Assembly (NCBI GenBank): GCA_028877215.1
Contig: JAPPFJ010000027.1
Location: 124,001-188,000, forward strand
From: Gemmatimonadota bacterium
GTDB lineage: Bacteria > Latescibacterota > UBA2968 > GCA-2709665
Direction: 5' to 3'
DNA: 64,000 nt
Numbering within the stretch: the first letter of the stretch is position 1; every line of letters begins with the position of its first letter. Below, piece by piece: positions 35,775-44,958 of this stretch. The position numbers and the translations under genes are program-made. Below the pieces are notes generated by a model. The model searched no databases. It was not told the origin of the DNA and saw only the letters and a program-made list of their open reading frames with translations.

Positions 35775-36170
35775 TCAACCCTTTCTGTCACGCGCGATCA
35801 GCAAGTCCGCAGGGATGCCCAGGTTTTCGGTGAGGCGGCTGATCTGACGAATGGACAGGGTTCGCCTGCCGTTGTAGAATTCGGAAACACGGCTTCTTCC
35901 GCCGAGCCACTCAGCGAGATCCGTTCGCGAGAGTCCTTTCTGTTCCAGCATGAAGTCGACGACATCCCGGGGTTCCATTGTTCCATCGAGGGGAAACCGG
36001 ACGTCTTCGTAAGCCTGTACCAAAACGGAAAGAAACTCCAGGCGCTCGTATTCATCCGAACCCGGTTCGGGATCGGCATCCAGCAGGCCGTCGATTTCAC
36101 GTACGGCCGCGTCGTATTCGGCTTCGTCTCGTAATACATGAGGTCTTGAGAAGTCGAGTTGTTTGCCCAT
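35775..36170 (-). CDS. HigA-like antitoxin/XRE transcriptional regulator
   Basis: The 131-residue protein from ATG 36170 has an N-terminal helical part (EYDAAVREIDGLLDADPEPG) common in HigA proteins of this type. A helix-turn-helix follows: MLEQKGLSRTDLAEWLGGRSRVSEFYNGRRTLSIRQI. This class is normally the second gene after a HigB-type RNase. Here only about 40 bases separate it from the transporter gene upstream and no toxin is present, so it looks like an orphan. It probably represses its own promoter. Confidence 0.87.
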   Translation of the reverse strand: MGKQLDFSRPHVLRDEAEYDAAVREIDGLLDADPEPGSDEYERLEFLSVLVQAYEDVRFPLDGTMEPRDVVDFMLEQKGLSRTDLAEWLGGRSRVSEFYNGRRTLSIRQISRLTENLGIPADLLIARDRKG

Positions 36171-36210
36171 TTTCAATACCCTTCACAGTGTTGATTGACG
36201 AATCCAGGAA

Positions 36211-37098
36211 TTATCCCGTTGATCGCTTAACGAGACGCTGGATCAGCAGTCCGGCGACGATGAGAACCAGCCCGATGGGGGTGGACGGCAGGATTGCTTC
36301 GCCGACCAGGAAATGAATGAAGAACAGGGAGACGAATGGAGAGATGAAGATCAGGTTGGCGACTCTGGCCGTTGTCTCCGAGAGGCGTAAGGCGATGAGC
36401 CAGAACACAAAGGCGATGCCCATTTCGACGATGCCGACGTACGCGGCGCCCATCAGGCCGTTGAGGCTGGAAATACGGATTTCCGAGAAGAACAGACAAA
36501 GGACGAATGTGAATGGCAGGGCAAACGTGAAGTTCAGGAAGAGGCCGACGACCGCGTCCCGGTCATCATGCGTGTTGTAGATCCAGTACAGGGCCCAGAC
36601 GATCGTGCTGGCGAGGGCCAGTGTCACGCCGAGGGGATCAGACAGCCGGAAGTCCAGGAGGTTGCCCCGCGTGGAGATGACCAGGACGCCGGAATAACAC
36701 ACGAACCCGGCAAGGATTTCCCGCGGTCTGATGCGTTGTCTCAAGAGAGGAATGGACAGGAGCGAGAGTGTGATCGCCCAGGTGTAGTTCAGGGGCTGAG
36801 CTTCCTGAGCCGGCAGAAGATCGTAGGCCTTGAACAGGATCACGTAGTAGAGGCACGGGTTGAGCAGGCCCAGCAGGAGCGACTTCAGATATTGTCGTTT
36901 TGAGTACGAGAAGATGAGGCTTCCGTTGCCCTGGATGACGACAATGAGCGCCAGGGTGCAGGCGGAAGCCAGGCTTGCATAGAAGAGAAGCTGCAGGGGG
37001 TCCAGGTATCGGAGGGTGATCTTGAAGGCGGAGGCGACGGTCGACCAGAGAAGAACCGTGGCGATGGCGTAGAGGTAGGCTTTATTCTGGTCGCGCAT
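36211..37098 (-). CDS. EamA/DMT-family transporter
   Basis: About ten transmembrane helices arranged as two EamA repeats, for example YAIATVLLWSTVASAFKI, LLFYASLASACTLALIVVI, ITLSLLSIPLLRQRIRPREI, VFWLIALRLSETTARVANLI and IGLVLIVAGLLIQRL. I start at ATG 37098 (MRDQNKAYLYAI), giving 295 residues. Drug/metabolite transporters of this family export amino acids, sugars or drugs; the substrate cannot be read from sequence. A palindromic repeat lies upstream. Confidence 0.9.
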   Translation of the reverse strand: MRDQNKAYLYAIATVLLWSTVASAFKITLRYLDPLQLLFYASLASACTLALIVVIQGNGSLIFSYSKRQYLKSLLLGLLNPCLYYVILFKAYDLLPAQEAQPLNYTWAITLSLLSIPLLRQRIRPREILAGFVCYSGVLVISTRGNLLDFRLSDPLGVTLALASTIVWALYWIYNTHDDRDAVVGLFLNFTFALPFTFVLCLFFSEIRISSLNGLMGAAYVGIVEMGIAFVFWLIALRLSETTARVANLIFISPFVSLFFIHFLVGEAILPSTPIGLVLIVAGLLIQRLVKRSTG

Positions 37099-37109
37099 TG
37101 ATGCTGAGA

Positions 37110-37213
37110 CGAGGGCGCCCACGAGGGACGCCCCTACCCGTTAAGGGAATTCGATTTGGAACAAAAAAGAATGAATGATTGAAATTGTAGGGGCGCCCCT
37201 TGTGGGCGCCCGC
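37110..37213. repeat. Inverted pair of dispersed palindromic repeats
   Basis: GGGCGCCCACGAGGGACGCCCCTAC near 37110-37136 is roughly the reverse complement of GTAGGGGCGCCCCTTGTGGG near 37187-37206, separated by about 50 AT-rich bases. They belong to the same family as 17471 and 22031 and could form a long hairpin between the transporter gene and the secreted protein gene. Confidence 0.75.
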
Positions 37214-38149
37214 CTATTCTTTCTCCACCTTATCCAGTTTCCGTTCGTAGGAAAGGTCGATTTCGGCGCGGATGTTGTCCACGGGTTTCCGGTGGTCTAC
37301 CCGTCTTACCTCGGGGCGCGTGAGGTTCGTCCGAATTCTATGTGAAATGACGATGCCGCGGGTGGCGTCTATGACCCAGGTACCCTTGCCTTCTCCGGTT
37401 CCGTCGACGACCAGATGAAGGGAGCCAATATTCAGGGACGCTCTGAAACGGACATCTCTGTCTTCCTCCAGGGTGACGACTTTATTGCCTTTCTTCGTGG
37501 TGACGTTTTTCACCTTGTAGGTGCTCTTGAATTCCACCACGGCTTCGTCATCAAGAACCAGGATCGGCGTTTTGAAGTTGGTTTCGCCGGTCCACGTGTC
37601 TCCGGGCCCGACCGGTTCCTGCGGAAAGACCGGGTGAAGTTCAGGTGTCCAGACCTGCCTGAGATCCGTAAGAATATCCGGCCGGTTGAGTTCTCGCTCC
37701 GAGAAATCGGCTGAAAAGCGCTGAATCGCTCCATCCGGCGAGAGAAACCACGTGAGTTCCCGGTCATCCAACTGTTCCAGCGTATAGGGAAACTGGTCGT
37801 GCGTGAGACGTTTGTTCTCGAAGAAAAAGCCGTTGACGGCCTTGCTGACCCTTGCGACAAGGCGCGTGGTCTGTGCGTCGGTTTCGCCGTTCGCGCCGGC
37901 CTGGATGACTTCCCGGCTTCGCCACTCGCCTCTGATCTCGCCGGAGGTAAATCCGCGCCTCGTGCGTCCCGGAACGATCACTTCCGAGCGGTCGCTCTTG
38001 AAGACCACGGAATATTTGTGCTTGTACTTGACGGTGCGTCCGTCCGGATAGGTGACCCGAAGGGTGACTTTCTCCCTGGCCTGGATGGAAGTACCAATGG
38101 ACAAAAGAACGGCAAGACACAGGAACCAAGAGGTGCCCGGAGACTTCAT
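37214..38149 (-). CDS. Exported protein of unknown function (DUF6263-like)
   Basis: The 311-residue protein begins with a signal peptide (SWFLCLAVLLSIGTSIQA, cleavage before REKV). The mature part is beta-rich with a repeated strand pattern: VTYPDGRTVKYKHKYSVVF, VGPGDTWTGETNF, VVEFKSTYKVKNV, and GKGTWVIDATRGIVISHRIR. This resembles secreted families that measure or bind at the envelope (DUF6263 type); no active-site residues are visible. It lies 31 bases downstream of the geranylgeranyl-reductase-like gene on the same strand, so they may share a transcript. Confidence 0.78.
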   Translation of the reverse strand: MKSPGTSWFLCLAVLLSIGTSIQAREKVTLRVTYPDGRTVKYKHKYSVVFKSDRSEVIVPGRTRRGFTSGEIRGEWRSREVIQAGANGETDAQTTRLVARVSKAVNGFFFENKRLTHDQFPYTLEQLDDRELTWFLSPDGAIQRFSADFSERELNRPDILTDLRQVWTPELHPVFPQEPVGPGDTWTGETNFKTPILVLDDEAVVEFKSTYKVKNVTTKKGNKVVTLEEDRDVRFRASLNIGSLHLVVDGTGEGKGTWVIDATRGIVISHRIRTNLTRPEVRRVDHRKPVDNIRAEIDLSYERKLDKVEKE

Positions 38150-38180
38150 GTTGCGTCCTCCTTTGTGAGCGATCCGTCAA

Positions 38181-39434
38181 TTACTTGAAAAGGAGCCCGA
38201 AATAAAAAAACGGGCTGAAGAGTTTTTTCTTGGGAACCGCGTTGGCGATCATGCCGGTGATGAGATCGCTGATCTGTTGATTCCGTGCGGCCTTTTGAAT
38301 GACCAGGTTGAGCAGGGGACGCCAGCGGCCCAGGTCCTGCAGGCGCTTGCTGGTTCTGAGTTCGTCGCCGATGGCATCCCAGAGTCGGTCTTCGTATCGT
38401 TTCAGGAAGGCTTCGCTGAAGTCATTCGCCGATCTGGCTTCCGCCGCGACCTGCGTTGCGAAACGCGCGGCGTAAAGGGCGTTTCCGATGCCCTCCCCCG
38501 TGAAAGGGTCGATCAGCCCGGCGGCGTCGCCAAGCAGCATGAACCCGTTGCCATAGCTCTTCCTGCGGATGCTGCCGATGGGCAGATTCCATCCGATGGG
38601 TTCTTCCATGGCCCGTGCATCGGCGAACCGCCGGTCGAAAGGCGGGCGGCTGATCACCTGCTGCAGCGCGTCCTTCAGATTGACCTTGCGGCGCTTGAGG
38701 CTGCTGTGTAGCATGCCGATGCCGACGTTCGCATAGCCGTTCTCAAGGGGGAAGGCCCAGAAGTACCCCGGCAGGACTTCGTTGACGAAGTGAAGTTCGA
38801 TCTGGTCCTTCAGTCCCGTCACGTTTTCGTAGTAGCAACGCAGGGCAACAACCCAGTGCCGGCCGTCGTGGCGATATTGCCCGGTCCGCCGCGCGACGAT
38901 GGAATTGAAGCCGTCGCATCCCAGGACCAGGTTGGCGCGGTAAGTCTGCTGCTGTCCGTTGGCGCTGCCGGTTACGCCACTGACGGTCCCATTTTCCCGG
39001 ACCAGGTCTTTAACCGCAAATCCCTCGATGCACGCGTCGACACAGTTTCGGGCTTCCTGGAAGAGGAAGGCGTCAAAAACCGTCCGACGGATGACAAATC
39101 CCTCCATGGGGATATTCCGCCCGGTACCGATGTCGTGAAGGGTATGCCGCTCCAGGTCGATCCAGGCATCCACGTGATCGGGGCTGCTGAAAACGATCTT
39201 GCTGATGAGCGCTCCGGGCAGATCCCGGATCTTTTCGAGCAGGCCGAGTTCGAGCAGAATGGCTACGGCTTTCCCCGACAGGGCGTCGCCGCAGATCTTG
39301 TCTCTTGGAAAAGTCGACTTGTCCAGGAGAAGGGTCTTGAGACCGTGCCGCGACGCGTACAGCGCGGCGGCGGCGCCCGCAGGGCCCGCGCCGACGATTA
39401 TGAGATCATAGGTGGTTCGTTGAGGGTCCGACAT
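38181..39434 (-). CDS. Geranylgeranyl reductase-family FAD-dependent oxidoreductase
   Basis: From ATG 39434 the 417-residue protein has the FAD-binding dinucleotide fold YDLIIVGAGPAGAAAALYASR, the family motif KICGDALSGKAV, the second nucleotide motif NLVLGCDGFNSIVARR, and GNGFMLLGDAAGLIDPFTGEGIGNAL near residue 300. These define the geranylgeranyl reductase/digeranylgeranylglycerophospholipid reductase group, which saturates isoprenoid chains of quinones, chlorophyll or lipids. No chlorophyll genes are nearby, so menaquinone or lipid side-chain reduction is the better guess. The longer start at 39470 is less likely. Confidence 0.9.
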   Translation of the reverse strand: MSDPQRTTYDLIIVGAGPAGAAAALYASRHGLKTLLLDKSTFPRDKICGDALSGKAVAILLELGLLEKIRDLPGALISKIVFSSPDHVDAWIDLERHTLHDIGTGRNIPMEGFVIRRTVFDAFLFQEARNCVDACIEGFAVKDLVRENGTVSGVTGSANGQQQTYRANLVLGCDGFNSIVARRTGQYRHDGRHWVVALRCYYENVTGLKDQIELHFVNEVLPGYFWAFPLENGYANVGIGMLHSSLKRRKVNLKDALQQVISRPPFDRRFADARAMEEPIGWNLPIGSIRRKSYGNGFMLLGDAAGLIDPFTGEGIGNALYAARFATQVAAEARSANDFSEAFLKRYEDRLWDAIGDELRTSKRLQDLGRWRPLLNLVIQKAARNQQISDLITGMIANAVPKKKLFSPFFYFGLLFK

Positions 39435-39551
39435 AATGTCCCAAGCGCAGAGCGACTCTAACTTCAACACGCGGTACCTTTTAACATATCTTTATCGTGC
39501 GCACGCGTCAAGCGAGAAAACCGTCCCGCACACAGCAGGAGGGACCGGAAA

Positions 39552-41732
39552 TTGAGCCGGAGACAAGCGCGAAAATCAAAGCGGCAACGCGAGATCGGAG
39601 TCCGGCAACCCGCGACCGTCGCAGCCGCGTTCCTGGGTCTCCACGTCCTTCTCGCCTACTGGCGTCCCAATCCCTTCTGGGGCGCGGACCTTCTATACTA
39701 TTATCCTGATTCACTGCGGGCTGTTTTCATCCTGCTCGCGATACTCGTTCTCGTTCCGTTCGTGCGGGTACGGATTCACGCCCTTTTTGCGGCGATTCCC
39801 GCCGCACTCTGGGGCAAGGGCGTCCGCACCTGGATCGTCCGCACTCTGTTCATTCTCCTGGCTCTTGTCGGATTCATTGCGTTGCAGTCGGCGCGGCACC
39901 TCCTGGGCGACGGCTATCTCTATTTGCGGGAACTGGACGCCGGCATGACAGAACGCGTCGACCGGGCGCCGCTCACCTTCGCTCTGATTCGATTCCTGCA
40001 TGACGCAGGCGCCGCGCTCTGGCGAACCGCCGAAAACACGTACCGTGTCTACAGCTATGCTTCCGGCCTTCTCTATCTGGTGCTGGCTTTCGCCACGGCC
40101 GGCGCCCTCGGAAGGAACGGCCGTGAGAAATCCGTGGTATTCGCCTTCCTTCTCACCGCCGGATACGTGCAGCTCTTCTTCGGATACGTGGAGAACTATG
40201 CCTTCTATATGCCGGCCAGTCTGCTGTTTCTGCTGGCGGGTCTTCGGAGTCTGGAAGGCCGGGCGCCCCTCTACGTGCCCGCGCTGGTGCTGGGACTGCT
40301 CGTTCCGTTCCACTTTCTGTTTGTTCTCTTTGCGCCCTCCCTGCTCATCCTCGGCTACTGCGGATATCGGCGCCGCGAGACGTCGATGCCGCGATGGAAG
40401 AACGTCGTGGACAAACTGGCCGCGGTTTGCAGCGCCCCGCTGGCGGCCGTGCTCGTCCTCTGGATCGCCGGCTTCGACTTCAGCGCTTTTCTGGAGCGGA
40501 CAGGCGGAAAACACCACATTCTCCCGCTGTTTGCCGATTCGGGCTTTCACGTGCCCTACCGCATCGTCTCCGTCTCCCATCTGCTCGATTTCGTCAATCT
40601 GCAGATCCTCTCGGCCCCGGCAGCGGCGATGGCGGTGTTCCTGTTCGGTGGAAAGGACTTTCGTCACCATCCATTCCTGCTTTCGGCCGCCGCGGTCCCA
40701 CTGTTCTTCACGTGTATTGCAAACCCTGAAATCGGCGCCTTCAGAGATTGGGACATCCTGGCGCTTCCGGCCCTGCCGCTCACACTCTGGGCTGCCGCGG
40801 CGCTGCTGGAACGCCGTCGTCAGGACGAACGGAGCCGCCGAAGCGTCTCTGTCATTTGTGCGGCCGCCGCCCTGCACACCCTGCTGTGGATAGGCCTGAA
40901 CGCCAACCCCGCGGCCGCCGAGGCGAGATATGTGCACCTCATGGGCAGACTCAGCGGTCATGCCAGCTCATACGGTTGGGAGACGCTGGGTACATACTAT
41001 CGTCTGCAGGGCAGAACAGTACCGGCATTGAACGCCTATAAACGCGCGCTCGATGCGAATCCGCAGAATCCCCGCCACTGGTTGTCCGTGGGGATCATTT
41101 ATTGCGATCTCGGCCGCCCGCAGCGTGGGATAGACCACCTCAGAAAGGCAACGGAAATCCAGCCCGACCTGGCTGAGGCGCATATCAATCTGGGTACTGC
41201 ATACCTCGGCGCCGGGCGGCACGAGGCCGCGATAGACCACCTCAGGAAAGCGGTTGAACTCCAGCCGGAAGGGACGCTCGCGCTTGTCAATCTCGGCGCC
41301 GCCTACAACGAGGCGGGAAGCTACGGCGAAGCCCTGGATCCGCTCAGGAAAGCGCTTGAACTACAACCCGGACACCCGGGCGCGCACGTTAATATAGGCG
41401 CGTCATTCCATGGCCTGGGACGGTACGAAGAGGCCGTTGAGCACCTCGAGACCGCGCTCGAGCTTCAACCCGCCCTGGCCAACGCTCAGACTTACCTGAA
41501 CATAGGCGGGACCTACCACAGTATGGGACAGTTTGAAAAGGCGATCCCGTACCTTCAGAAAGCCATTGAGATCAACCCCCGGCTCACGAACGCCTACTTC
41601 AACCTGGGACTGGCCTATGGCGCGCTGAATCGATTGGAGGAAGCAAGAGCCAACCTTCGAAAGGTGCTGGAACTCAATCCAAACGATCCCCAGGCGCCCG
41701 TTATCAGGCAGTTGCTGGGAAAAAGCCGTTAG
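39552..41732 (+). CDS. Polytopic membrane protein with C-terminal TPR domain
   Basis: A TTG start at 39552 is preceded by AGGAGGGA, and no ATG start fits better. Residues 20-470 hold about ten to twelve hydrophobic segments, such as AVFILLAILVLVPFV, WIVRTLFILLALVGFIAL, LLYLVLAFATAGAL and APAAAMAVFLFGG. They resemble O-mannosyltransferase/oligosaccharyl-transferase-like membrane proteins. Residues about 500-720 contain seven TPR units of 34 residues (ALNAYKRALDANPQNPRHW, GIDHLRKATEIQPDLAEAH, AIDHLRKAVELQPEGTLAL and so on). The join of membrane domain and TPR is common in uncultured bacteria. A glycosyl transfer or assembly role is possible, not shown. Confidence 0.82.
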   Translation: MSRRQARKSKRQREIGVRQPATVAAAFLGLHVLLAYWRPNPFWGADLLYYYPDSLRAVFILLAILVLVPFVRVRIHALFAAIPAALWGKGVRTWIVRTLFILLALVGFIALQSARHLLGDGYLYLRELDAGMTERVDRAPLTFALIRFLHDAGAALWRTAENTYRVYSYASGLLYLVLAFATAGALGRNGREKSVVFAFLLTAGYVQLFFGYVENYAFYMPASLLFLLAGLRSLEGRAPLYVPALVLGLLVPFHFLFVLFAPSLLILGYCGYRRRETSMPRWKNVVDKLAAVCSAPLAAVLVLWIAGFDFSAFLERTGGKHHILPLFADSGFHVPYRIVSVSHLLDFVNLQILSAPAAAMAVFLFGGKDFRHHPFLLSAAAVPLFFTCIANPEIGAFRDWDILALPALPLTLWAAAALLERRRQDERSRRSVSVICAAAALHTLLWIGLNANPAAAEARYVHLMGRLSGHASSYGWETLGTYYRLQGRTVPALNAYKRALDANPQNPRHWLSVGIIYCDLGRPQRGIDHLRKATEIQPDLAEAHINLGTAYLGAGRHEAAIDHLRKAVELQPEGTLALVNLGAAYNEAGSYGEALDPLRKALELQPGHPGAHVNIGASFHGLGRYEEAVEHLETALELQPALANAQTYLNIGGTYHSMGQFEKAIPYLQKAIEINPRLTNAYFNLGLAYGALNRLEEARANLRKVLELNPNDPQAPVIRQLLGKSR

Positions 41733-41880
41733 ACGGGAGAGGTAAGACGGGAGAAGAAACCCTTGCCAATATGTTCCTCCGATTAGCCTGCGGCGTGAGA
41801 AGAAACCTTGCAAGGCAGGCAATCTCTACCCTCTCCCGTCTACCTTCTCACCCGGTTGTGGGTGGGAAGGGTGGTGTGTA
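41730..41880. repeat. Dispersed repeat (CCTTGCCCGATATTT family), diverged copy
   Basis: CCCTTGCCAATATGTTCCTCCG, CCTTGCAAGGCAGGCAATCTCTACC and flanking GACGGGAGA / TCTCCCGTC sequences match the order seen at 31975 and 48217. The flanks form an inverted repeat (GACGGGAG and CTCCCGTC). Confidence 0.75.
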
Positions 41881-41907
41881 CGCTGATAGCTGTGTTTCCC
41901 GACATCG

Positions 41908-42756
41908 GTGACGACATTGGAACGGATCTATTTCATCTCAGACGTCCATATAGGAGCGCCCGACCTGGATGGCAGCGCTCGCGAGCGGGAAGACGTCCTG
42001 ATCGACTTCCTGAAATCCATCCGTCGCGACGCGCGGGCGTTATACATCGTCGGCGACCTCTTCGACTTCTGGTTCGAGTACCGTACAACGATCCCTTCGA
42101 GCGGCGCAAGGGTCCTGTTTGAACTCTACAACCTGGTGGAGGCCGGCGTGCGCGTGATCTACCTGCCGGGGAATCACGACCTGTGGCCGGGCGAATACTT
42201 TTCCGGCCAACTTGGCGTTGAACTGCCGGGCGGCCCGATCACGGTTACCCACCAGGACCTCAGGATCCACATTGCCCACGGAGACGAAATCCGGACCGAC
42301 TGGCGGTTCCGCCTCAGCCGGGGCATTCTGAAAAACCGGTTCTGCGTGGGCCTGTTCAGATTGCTTCACCCGGACCTCGGGGCCGTCCTCGCCAGGTACA
42401 CCTCCCGGCTGTCAGAGTACCGGATCCGAAGGCGGGGCTCCGGTAACCGGGATATTCTCTACAGGGCCGCACGGGAAAAAATCGCTCAGGGAGTCGACAT
42501 CGTCATCCACGGCCACTACCACTTCACGCTCCACGCCCGCGTGGGAGGTTCCCCAGGCGATCCGGCAGTCACGGAGATGCGTCCCGGGGACCACACCGAT
42601 GACCGAACTGAACGCACAGGCGAACTGGTCGTTCTGGGCGACTGGATCCAGCAATGCACTTATGCGGTATTGGAAAATGGCGGAATTCGGCTGGAAAAAT
42701 GGGTAGAGGGCGCATTGTCAGAGCAGGCGATCCCGATCGAAGAAGGAGATTCGTGA
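41908..42756 (+). CDS. LpxH-like metallophosphoesterase (UDP-2,3-diacylglucosamine hydrolase type)
   Basis: The calcineurin-like metal site is complete: FISDVHIGAP (DxH), ALYIVGDLFDFWFEY (GDLFD), YLPGNHDLWPGEYF (GNHD), HIAHGDEI and IVIHGHYHF (GHxH). The arrangement and the DFWFEY stretch match LpxH, which removes UMP from UDP-2,3-diacylglucosamine in lipid A synthesis. Length is 282 residues against about 240 for E. coli LpxH, with extra sequence near the C-terminus. The start is GTG 41908. Presence of LpxH suggests an outer membrane with lipid A. Glycerol kinase follows 60 bases later. Confidence 0.85.
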   Translation: MTTLERIYFISDVHIGAPDLDGSAREREDVLIDFLKSIRRDARALYIVGDLFDFWFEYRTTIPSSGARVLFELYNLVEAGVRVIYLPGNHDLWPGEYFSGQLGVELPGGPITVTHQDLRIHIAHGDEIRTDWRFRLSRGILKNRFCVGLFRLLHPDLGAVLARYTSRLSEYRIRRRGSGNRDILYRAAREKIAQGVDIVIHGHYHFTLHARVGGSPGDPAVTEMRPGDHTDDRTERTGELVVLGDWIQQCTYAVLENGGIRLEKWVEGALSEQAIPIEEGDS

Positions 42757-42816
42757 GATGGCGATGCGCCAACGGCCCATCACGATACAATTACGCGATC
42801 CGCACCTGGCGTCTCT

Positions 42817-44346
42817 ATGATTCTCTCCATAGACCAGGGCACAACCGGGACGACCGTGCTCGTCATCAATCGCGGAGGCGATATCGTCGGCCGCGCCTAC
42901 TCGGAGTTCAACCAGATCTATCCTCAACCCGGGTGGGTTTCTCACAATGCGGATGAAATCTGGCGCTCCACGTGCGCGGTGATCGCCGACGCGATCAGGA
43001 ACTCGGGCATCCGCCCGTGCGAGGTTGCAGGTATCGGGATCGCCAACCAGCGGGAAACCACGGTCATCTGGGACCGTCGCACCGGAGAACCCGTGCACGA
43101 CGCCATCGTGTGGCAGTGCCGACGGACCGCGGATCTCTGCCGGCGCTACCGGGAGCAGGGCCTGGAAGAGATGGTCCGTAAAAAGACCGGCCTTGTGCTC
43201 GACGCGTACTTTTCCGCGACTAAAATCGTCTGGTTATTGGAAAACGCATCCGGGCTCCGTCGCCGTGCGGAGGCCGGCGACGTCTGCTTTGGCACGATCG
43301 ACACCTACCTCCTCTACCGGCTCACCGGGGGCGCCGTTCACGCGACGGACCTGACCAATGCCTCCCGCACCATGTGTTTCAATATCCATTCGCGCGAATG
43401 GGACCCGGACCTTCTCGACGCGTTCGACATCCCCCGGGCTATTCTCCCTGAAGTTCATCGCTCGGCCCATGTGTTCGGAACCACACGGGGCGCGGGTCCG
43501 CTGCCGGAGGGGATCCCCATTGCCGGTATCGCGGGAGACCAGCAGGCGGCGCTCTTCGGGCAGCGCGGCGTATCCGAGGGCGACGTAAAGAACACGTACG
43601 GCACCGGCTGCTTCGCACTGTTCCACACGGGCTCGGAAGCGTTTCACTCGCGGAATGGCCTGCTCACCACGCTTGCATGCGATTCCCGCGGCGGTACCGC
43701 ATTCGCCCTTGAAGGCTCCGTCTTCAGCGCCGGCTCGGCCGTCCAGTGGCTGCGCGACGGTCTCGGTCTGATCGCGAATGCGTCCGAAACCGAAGCGCTC
43801 GCGCGATCGGTTCCGGACAATGGCGGCGTTTATCTCGTCCCAGCCTTCACCGGCCTCGGCGCGCCGTACTGGGATCCGGACGCCCGCGGGACGATCGTCG
43901 GCATCAACCGGGGTACCGAACGCGCCCACGTCGCCCGCGCCGCCCTCGAATCCATCGCGTACCAGAGCGCCGCGCTGGTGGATGCAATGACCGCCGACAC
44001 GGGGCGTCCCGTCGCCGTTATGCGAGTTGACGGCGGCGCCTCCGCCAACGACTTCCTCATGCAATTCCAGGCCGATATTCTCGATACGCCGGTGATCCGC
44101 CCCCGCCACACCGAGACCACCGCCCTGGGCGCCGCCATGCTCGCGGGGATTGCGACCGGTTTCTGGTCTGGCCCTGACGCACTTTCAGGTCTCAATTTAC
44201 CGGAACGCACCTTTGAACCCTCCATGCCAAAGAAAGAGCGCGACGCCCTGCTGAATCGCTGGCGTCACGCCGTTCGAACCGCCCGCCACCACGGGAATCC
44301 GGTAAGTAGAGAAAAGGAAGAAGGTAGAAAGGAGAAGAGGCGGTAA
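42817..44346 (+). CDS. glpK: Glycerol kinase
   Basis: Phosphorylates glycerol to glycerol-3-phosphate with ATP. FGGY-family motifs are clear: LSIDQGTTGTTVLVINRGG, WVSHNADEIW, GIGIANQRETTVIWDRRTG, TNASRTMCFNIHSREWD, GIAGDQQAALFGQRG, KNTYGTGCF and MRVDGGASANDFLMQFQADI. Catalytic Asp lies in the GIAGDQQ motif. The 509-residue length is normal. The last 15 or so residues (SREKEEGRKEKRR) are coded by a purine-rich repeat that follows the gene and are probably an acquired tail. No glycerol facilitator or repressor is next to it. Confidence 0.96.
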   Translation: MILSIDQGTTGTTVLVINRGGDIVGRAYSEFNQIYPQPGWVSHNADEIWRSTCAVIADAIRNSGIRPCEVAGIGIANQRETTVIWDRRTGEPVHDAIVWQCRRTADLCRRYREQGLEEMVRKKTGLVLDAYFSATKIVWLLENASGLRRRAEAGDVCFGTIDTYLLYRLTGGAVHATDLTNASRTMCFNIHSREWDPDLLDAFDIPRAILPEVHRSAHVFGTTRGAGPLPEGIPIAGIAGDQQAALFGQRGVSEGDVKNTYGTGCFALFHTGSEAFHSRNGLLTTLACDSRGGTAFALEGSVFSAGSAVQWLRDGLGLIANASETEALARSVPDNGGVYLVPAFTGLGAPYWDPDARGTIVGINRGTERAHVARAALESIAYQSAALVDAMTADTGRPVAVMRVDGGASANDFLMQFQADILDTPVIRPRHTETTALGAAMLAGIATGFWSGPDALSGLNLPERTFEPSMPKKERDALLNRWRHAVRTARHHGNPVSREKEEGRKEKRR

Positions 44347-44400
44347 GTAGAGACAAGGAAGAAAGAAAAAGGAAGAAGGAAGAAAGAAAGAAGAAGCGGC
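44300..44400. repeat. Purine-rich low-complexity repeat (GAAGGTAGAAAGGAG type)
   Basis: Runs of GGAAGAAGG, GTAGAGA and GCGGTAA overlap the 3' end of glpK. The reverse-complement type (CTTCCGTCTTCCGTCTAC) lies at 46319-46420, and a related stretch is at 31915-31990. Confidence 0.65.
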
Positions 44401-44522
44401 GGTAACTTTACTGTATGGGACGCATCGGAATGGATGCGCATTGTGTAAAACGAGAAGTGATTCTCAAAGGGCAGCGTGAGACCGATTGGATGTTATCGTC
44501 TCTCGGCTCGGACCTGCTCGAT

Positions 44523-44945
44523 TCATGGTTCCAATCGAAAAGTCCCGCGTTGATTGGCCAGATCGAAAAATTCGCGGTCTTGCGCAGCGTGGACGGTAAT
44601 GGCTGCAATCACGCTTTTTCTCTTGAATGGGAAAAGGACCAGGTACCAGATCCCGAATCCAACAATGGCGTATGGCCACAAACCGGTGAACGCCAGGTAG
44701 CATGTCACCACCAGCACGATCCATTCGAGCTTTCGGGCAAACATATTCAAAATGAGATGACTCCAGGGCAGCTTCCACTCCAGCGCACACCGGTGTCTCC
44801 ACGACACGTTGTAGAAGACCGCGCCTCTTTCATTGACGTGCCGGGAAAGGGTTTCCCAATCAACAGGTGGCTTCGATCCAGTTTCATGGGCGCCTTCTGA
44901 CTCGCTTGTCAAGCTCATGTCTGATGGTTTTTCCCGCTTCGCCAT
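44523..44945 (-). CDS. Small membrane protein, function unknown
   Basis: The 140-residue protein starts 13 bases after the YhcG-type gene on the same strand. A soluble N-terminus (PPVDWETLSRHVNERGAVFYNVSWRHRCALEW) is followed by two membrane segments (WIVLVVTCYLAFTGLWPYAIV and FGIWYLVLFPF) and a charged C-terminus. The + strand frame across the same bases lacks any such pattern and is rejected. I do not recognise the family. Confidence 0.65.
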   Translation of the reverse strand: MAKREKPSDMSLTSESEGAHETGSKPPVDWETLSRHVNERGAVFYNVSWRHRCALEWKLPWSHLILNMFARKLEWIVLVVTCYLAFTGLWPYAIVGFGIWYLVLFPFKRKSVIAAITVHAAQDREFFDLANQRGTFRLEP

Positions 44946-44958
44946 CGTGTCGTCTCAT

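Noticed and set aside
39711..40961. Long - strand open frame (about 416 codons)
   Set aside because: It is the shadow of the + strand TPR membrane protein. It shows no hydrophobic core or known motif, and the + strand has clear TPR and membrane patterns.
43234..44109. - strand open frame inside the glpK locus
   Set aside because: Shadow of glycerol kinase in GC-rich DNA, without motif or ribosome binding site.
44415..44900. + strand open frame of about 160 codons
   Set aside because: The opposite strand encodes a membrane protein with clear hydrophobic segments next to and in line with the YhcG-type gene; the + frame has no such features.
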